From contig DCGS01000101.1 in NCBI GenBank assembly GCA_002314645.1, forward strand, positions 1-8,122: a DNA stretch of 8,122 bases. Reading direction: 5' to 3'. Shown in pieces: positions 5,400-8,122 of the stretch. The position numbers were made by a program, and so were the translations under genes. The number at the start of each line of letters is the position of its first letter. The stretch's first letter is position 1. A model generated the notes under the pieces. That model worked only from the letters and a program-made list of their open reading frames with translations, did not search any database and had not been told where the DNA came from. This DNA comes from Ruminococcaceae bacterium UBA1772. GTDB taxonomy: Bacteria > Bacillota > Clostridia > Oscillospirales > Acutalibacteraceae.

Positions 5400-6569
5400 T
5401 TATTCCCACTCGAGGTTTCTTTCATCCTCTTTACTAAATACGTGAGCAACATTTCCACCGAAAATCATATTAACTTCGCTACCCATGCCAAAGTCTAAAC
5501 CATTCTTTTCAGTTGGAACAATAACAACAATATCTTTGCCGTCTTTTGTTTTAGCATGTAAGTGAACCTCTGAACCCATCATTTCAGATACGTCAACTGT
5601 TCCTTCAATGCCCTTGTCTGTGAGTACAATATGCTGAGGTCTAACGCCAAGAATAACATCCTGATTTTGAACGTTTCTAGCTGCAAGTCTTGCACACTTG
5701 TCTTCAGCAAGTTCAACCTTAACATCAAGTACTTCAACGAAATACTTGTCACCTTCTCTTACGAGCTTTGCATCAAATGTGTTCATTTGTGGCATTCCAA
5801 TGAATCCTGCAACAAAGAGATTAGCTGGATGATCAAATACTTCCTGAGGTGTACCAATCTGCTGAATGAAACCATCTTTCATGATTACAATTCTGTCACC
5901 AAGTGTCATAGCCTCAGTCTGGTCATGTGTAACATAAATAAATGTTGTATTAATTCTTTCACGAAGCTTGATAATTTCAGCTCTCATCTGATTACGAAGC
6001 TTAGCATCAAGGTTTGAAAGTGGTTCGTCCATAAGGAATACAGCTGGGTCACGTACAATTGCACGACCAATTGCTACACGCTGTCTCTGACCACCTGAAA
6101 GTGCCTTTGGCTTTCTGTCAAGATATTGAGTAATATCAAGAATTTCAGCAGCCTCGCGTACTTTCTTGTCAATTTCATCCTTTGGAACTTTCTTAATTTT
6201 AAGAGAGAAAGCCATGTTCTCATATACAGTCATATGAGGATAAAGAGCATAACTCTGGAAAACCATTGCAATATCTCTGTTCTTTGGTTCTACATCATTA
6301 ACAAGCTTGTCTCCAATGTAGAGCTCACCACCAGAAATATCTTCAAGTCCTGCAATCATTCTAAGAGTTGTAGATTTACCACAACCAGAAGGACCTACAA
6401 GTACAATGAATTCCTTGTCAGCAATGTCCAAGTTAAACTTTTGAACAGCTACAACGCCTTCATCAGTAACCTGAAGCTTTGACTTAGGTTCTGTCTTCTT
6501 GCCTTTCTTCTTTTTATCCTGAGTATTTGGGTAGATTTTTGTAATGTCTTTAAGTATTACTTTTGCCAT
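5400..6569 (-). CDS. ugpC: Carbohydrate ABC transporter ATP-binding protein, MsmX/UgpC type
   Basis: This is the cytoplasmic ATPase that energises a CUT1-type sugar importer; it forms a dimer docked on the two permeases. All ABC motifs are intact: Walker A GPSGCGKST (59-67), Q-loop Gln105, signature LSGGQ (157-161), Walker B VFLMDEP (177-183) and H-loop His215. A C-terminal regulatory/TOBE region (from about 260) carries the typical GVRPQHI stretch (308-314). The 389-residue length fits the MalK/MsmX/UgpC family. A Lys-rich insertion (about residues 14-34) splits the N-terminal strands and is odd relative to MalK. The ATG at 6569 has GAGGAGG 9 nt upstream. The UgpC name is the usual family label; the neighbours suggest a sugar rather than glycerol phosphate, and MsmX-type ATPases often serve several importers. 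The gene leads the operon, 72 bp before the binding-protein gene. Confidence 0.93.
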   Translation of the reverse strand: MAKVILKDITKIYPNTQDKKKKGKKTEPKSKLQVTDEGVVAVQKFNLDIADKEFIVLVGPSGCGKSTTLRMIAGLEDISGGELYIGDKLVNDVEPKNRDIAMVFQSYALYPHMTVYENMAFSLKIKKVPKDEIDKKVREAAEILDITQYLDRKPKALSGGQRQRVAIGRAIVRDPAVFLMDEPLSNLDAKLRNQMRAEIIKLRERINTTFIYVTHDQTEAMTLGDRIVIMKDGFIQQIGTPQEVFDHPANLFVAGFIGMPQMNTFDAKLVREGDKYFVEVLDVKVELAEDKCARLAARNVQNQDVILGVRPQHIVLTDKGIEGTVDVSEMMGSEVHLHAKTKDGKDIVVIVPTEKNGLDFGMGSEVNMIFGGNVAHVFSKEDERNLEWE

Positions 6570-6626
6570 AAAGGTACGCCTCCTCTAACATCTTTAATAA
6601 TATATAATATAAAAAGCCATATTTCT

Positions 6627-6656
6627 ATTATTTTTTTGTGCAAAATTACGTATCAA
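6627..6656 (-). promoter_or_regulatory. Candidate sigma-A promoter of the ABC importer operon
   Basis: TTGATA (6656-6651) and AATAAT (6632-6627) are separated by 18 bp, each one base off consensus, between the folT terminator and the ATPase gene. This would give a leader of about 50 nt ending in AGAGGAGGCG, 9 nt before the ATPase ATG. Other AT-rich hexamers nearby make the exact choice uncertain. Confidence 0.45.
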
Positions 6657-6692
6657 ATTTTGTGGAATTTAACATTTTGTTCTATTACACAG

Positions 6693-6722
6693 TGTATATT
6701 TTACAGTATTTTGTATATTTTA
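6693..6722 (-). repeat. Paired 11-bp direct repeat TAAAATATACA, possible regulator site
   Basis: On the minus strand TAAAATATACA occurs at 6722-6712 and again at 6703-6693, 19 bp apart, just upstream of the likely importer promoter. The first copy is part of a near-palindrome, TGTATA-AAA-TATACA (6724 down to about 6710). Two same-facing copies close to two helical turns apart upstream of a -35 suit an activator or a paired repressor site, but the region is very AT-rich and chance repetition is possible. The whole gap 6570-6759 otherwise holds only the promoter and leader of the next gene. Confidence 0.35.
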
Positions 6723-6759
6723 TACACAACGACTATATATTAATGGTGAAAATAACAAA

Positions 6760-6794
6760 AGACCAAATTCGTCAAAATTCGACGAATTTGGTCT
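6760..6794 (-). terminator. Intrinsic terminator after folT
   Basis: AGACCAAATTCGTC pairs perfectly with GACGAATTTGGTCT (14 bp) around a 7-nt loop, 20 bases past the folT stop. On the minus strand it continues into TTTGTTATTTT. The other side reads AAATAATTG, so it works best for minus-strand transcripts. Confidence 0.88.
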
Positions 6795-6814
6795 AAATAA
6801 TTGAATAATTTAAT

Positions 6815-7360
6815 TTAAGTTTTCTGTTTATTATTTTTTACATATGGAACAAGTCTACTAATAACAGCCTTTGAAAGCGTAACACCAACAACCAATTCAA
6901 CAAAGAAAAGTGGTATAACCTGTACAAGTCTTGAATAAACAAGAGGTAAGTAAGGCGATGCATACAGAATATGTAACCAATATGATGTTACAAATAAACC
7001 TAATACAAATTGATTAAGGAACGATGCCATAGCAATATTTATTATTCCTTGTTTCTTATAAAGGAAAGCACCATAAATGCATCCTCTTACAAAAGCTGAA
7101 ACAGTAAAGCCTGGAAAGAATGCACCAGATGGAAATAGAATGGCACCAATAAGATCTGATACTACTCCTACTACCCCAGCTTTAATTGGCCCTAAAAGCA
7201 TACCTGCAACCATAATTGGAATAAAGGCAAGTCCAATTTTTAGGTTCCAAAGATTGATTGAAGCAAATCTGTTAAGAACAACTTCAAGTGCAACTAGAAG
7301 GCCGGTTGTTGCAATTTCATTTATTGAAAAATGAAACTGCTCTTTCAAAAAATTTTTCAT
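6815..7360 (-). CDS. folT: Folate-family ECF transporter S component (FolT)
   Basis: This is the substrate-binding membrane subunit (S component) of an energy-coupling factor transporter. It would bind folate or a reduced folate and work with a shared EcfA/EcfA'/EcfT module encoded elsewhere. The 181-residue protein is almost wholly hydrophobic, with about six membrane segments. It has the family-typical N-terminal helix (ATTGLLVALEVVLNRF), a NLKIGLAFIPIMVAGMLLGP segment and the GAFFPGFTVSAFVRGCIYG region. The start at 7360 is chosen because GAAGGAGGU ends 7 nt upstream. A longer reading from a TTG at 7378 would begin on top of that Shine-Dalgarno and is unlikely. The THF riboswitch directly upstream independently supports a folate substrate. 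A strong terminator follows, so the gene is probably monocistronic or ends the exonuclease unit. No ECF ATPase or T component is in the window. Confidence 0.92.
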   Translation of the reverse strand: MKNFLKEQFHFSINEIATTGLLVALEVVLNRFASINLWNLKIGLAFIPIMVAGMLLGPIKAGVVGVVSDLIGAILFPSGAFFPGFTVSAFVRGCIYGAFLYKKQGIINIAMASFLNQFVLGLFVTSYWLHILYASPYLPLVYSRLVQVIPLFFVELVVGVTLSKAVISRLVPYVKNNKQKT

Positions 7361-7364
7361 AAAA

Positions 7365-7414
7365 AATACCTCCTTCAAAGTATCACACTACTAAAAGAGG
7401 TATTAATTCTTTTA
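7365..7414 (-). promoter_or_regulatory. Expression platform: RBS-sequestering hairpin and competing anti-sequestor
   Basis: On the minus strand, bases 7404-7393 (AAUACCUCUUUU) pair with 7376-7365 (GAAGGAGGUAUU) over 12 bp with two G-U pairs, burying the folT Shine-Dalgarno. The competing hairpin pairs UAAAAGA (7414-7408) with UCUUUUA (7398-7392), 7 perfect pairs around a 9-nt loop. The two share 7404-7392 and cannot coexist. The anti-sequestor also uses bases of the riboswitch closing stem (7412-7414), so ligand-stabilised P1 should favour the RBS-blocked form. The sequestering stem also runs into a U stretch, so some premature termination is possible. Confidence 0.7.
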
Positions 7415-7520
7415 TTGCAGTGGAGGCGAAATATACACCGCGTCGAATAATCGAACTTCGCCCAAGGAGCAACTTCCCATCTCCTTAGTACTAAAACGCA
7501 TATATTTCTACTCTGAATAA
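7412..7520 (-). ncRNA. Tetrahydrofolate (THF) riboswitch, folT leader
   Basis: Read on the minus strand, this leader follows the THF riboswitch pattern known upstream of folT in Clostridia. It has the AGAGUAGA entry, then AUAUAUGCG, a hairpin AAGGAG/CUCCUU enclosing AUGGGAAGUUG, the GGGCGAAG segment, a small UCGA/UCGA hairpin, then CGCGGUG and the closing CGCCUCC. The outer stem pairs UUAUU and CAG (7520-7513) with CUG and AAUAA near 7412-7420. A second stem pairs AAAUAUA with UAUAUUU. The position is right: about 50 nt upstream of a folate-type S component gene. Its promoter is uncertain; TTGAAA at 7570-7565 with TATTGT at 7547-7542 (17-bp gap) is the best weak candidate. Confidence 0.9.
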
Positions 7521-7549
7521 AAATTATTTAATTTTATATATACAATATA

Positions 7550-8122
7550 TTATTTCTTGTTCTTTTTCAAGATGTTTACAGTTTTTTTTACTTGTAACTG
7601 ACTAAAGTTCTTCTTTATTTGAACACTGGCTCTATATTTCAACTTACATTCATTACAATAATACATTGCTGTAAATGAATTATTTACAAACTTCCATTCG
7701 GAAATGTTTGTTGTCATATTGCCACATTCAAGACATTGACAGTTAAGTAATGTCTTATCAACAAGTTTGTCATTAATATCTGAAACAATGAAAGGCTTAA
7801 AGAGAATTCTTTTATAGAAATCATCGTCACAAGTAAGAATTGCATCATTAAAAGTTTTTTCATTGAAAACTTTTGCAAAACAAGCTGCAGAAAGTTCACT
7901 ATCATTAAGAGCTCTATGATGAACGAACTCATCTGGATTAATTTCAACTAAAGCTGCAGCGTTTGATAAACCTATTTGCTGACCTTTAGATAATTCCTTT
8001 TCAGACATAAAATATGCTTGTAAATCTACATATTTCTTAACAAAAGGAATGCTTTTGATTTTACAGAAGTAATCATAGTTGTCAATGAGAACTCTAATAT
8101 CCATATCTCCCCATGACATTAC
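7550..8122 (-). CDS. DEDDh 3'-5' exonuclease with C-terminal Cys-rich tail (5' end cut by window edge)
   Basis: The reading frame is open to the window edge, and the ATG at 8119 is internal (Val-Met-Ser-Trp-Gly-Asp), so the N-terminal part with the first DxE motif lies outside. What is visible fits the RNase H-fold DnaQ/KapD-like exonuclease family. A SWGDMD stretch near the start supplies the motif II Asp, and HHRALND (about residues 67-73 counting from that Met) matches the HxxxxD motif III that supplies the catalytic His and Asp. After the nuclease core, residues 127-158 hold CxC-x2-C and, about 23 residues on, C-x2-C, which looks like a zinc ribbon. The tail ends in a Lys-rich stretch. 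The nucleic-acid substrate cannot be told from this fragment. The gene lies just upstream of the folT riboswitch with no clear terminator between, so read-through into folT is possible. Confidence 0.8.
   Translation of the reverse strand, partial: VMSWGDMDIRVLIDNYDYFCKIKSIPFVKKYVDLQAYFMSEKELSKGQQIGLSNAAALVEINPDEFVHHRALNDSELSAACFAKVFNEKTFNDAILTCDDDFYKRILFKPFIVSDINDKLVDKTLLNCQCLECGNMTTNISEWKFVNNSFTAMYYCNECKLKYRASVQIKKNFSQLQVKKTVNILKKNKK

Noticed and set aside
5631..6482. Plus-strand open frames opposite the ATPase gene
   Set aside because: Low-complexity antisense reading of a clearly conserved ABC ATPase; no independent evidence.
7361..7378. TTG start at 7378 adding six residues to FolT
   Set aside because: The codons would lie on the GAAGGAGGU Shine-Dalgarno of the ATG at 7360.

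Overview
The window comes from an AT-rich, Gram-positive-type genome. The gene families, the strong AGGAGG/AGGGGAG ribosome-binding sites and a THF riboswitch ahead of folT point to Clostridia, most likely Lachnospiraceae. That placement is an inference from gene families and style, not from any marker gene. All seven genes lie on the minus strand, so transcription runs from high to low coordinates. I see no rRNA, tRNA, CRISPR array, insertion sequence or phage gene.

Right end (8122-6760): the 3' part of a DEDDh-type 3'-5' exonuclease gene with a C-terminal Cys-rich (zinc ribbon-like) tail. It is followed by a tetrahydrofolate riboswitch and the folate-type ECF transporter S component it controls (folT), closed by a strong 14-bp terminator. 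The riboswitch is followed by two mutually exclusive hairpins. One of them buries the folT ribosome-binding site, which gives a readable OFF-switch mechanism.

Middle (6760-2139): a four-gene carbohydrate-type (CUT1) ABC importer operon in the order ATPase (MsmX/UgpC type), lipoprotein solute-binding protein, MalF-type permease, MalG-type permease. A GC-rich hairpin sits between the binding-protein gene and the permeases and probably lowers permease expression. The two permease genes are coupled by a TAATG overlap. The sugar cannot be named from sequence. A hairpin at 2139-2169 ends the operon.

Left end (2128-1): a recognisable sigma-A-type promoter drives a type I glutamine synthetase homologue and, 18 bp later, an ANTAR-domain regulator with a TTG start; a terminator follows. 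This pair is the most unusual part of the window. The synthetase has lost the C-terminal tail and shows Glu, Arg and Lys where canonical enzymes have the ammonium-site Asp, the flap Glu and a metal-ligand Glu. The regulator's receiver domain has Asn at the phosphoacceptor site. Together they look like a non-phosphorylated RNA-binding antiterminator paired with a GS-like protein that may sense rather than (or as well as) synthesise. The last 200 bases hold a good extended -10 promoter, reading out of the window, whose -10 is overlapped by a perfect 13-bp inverted repeat.
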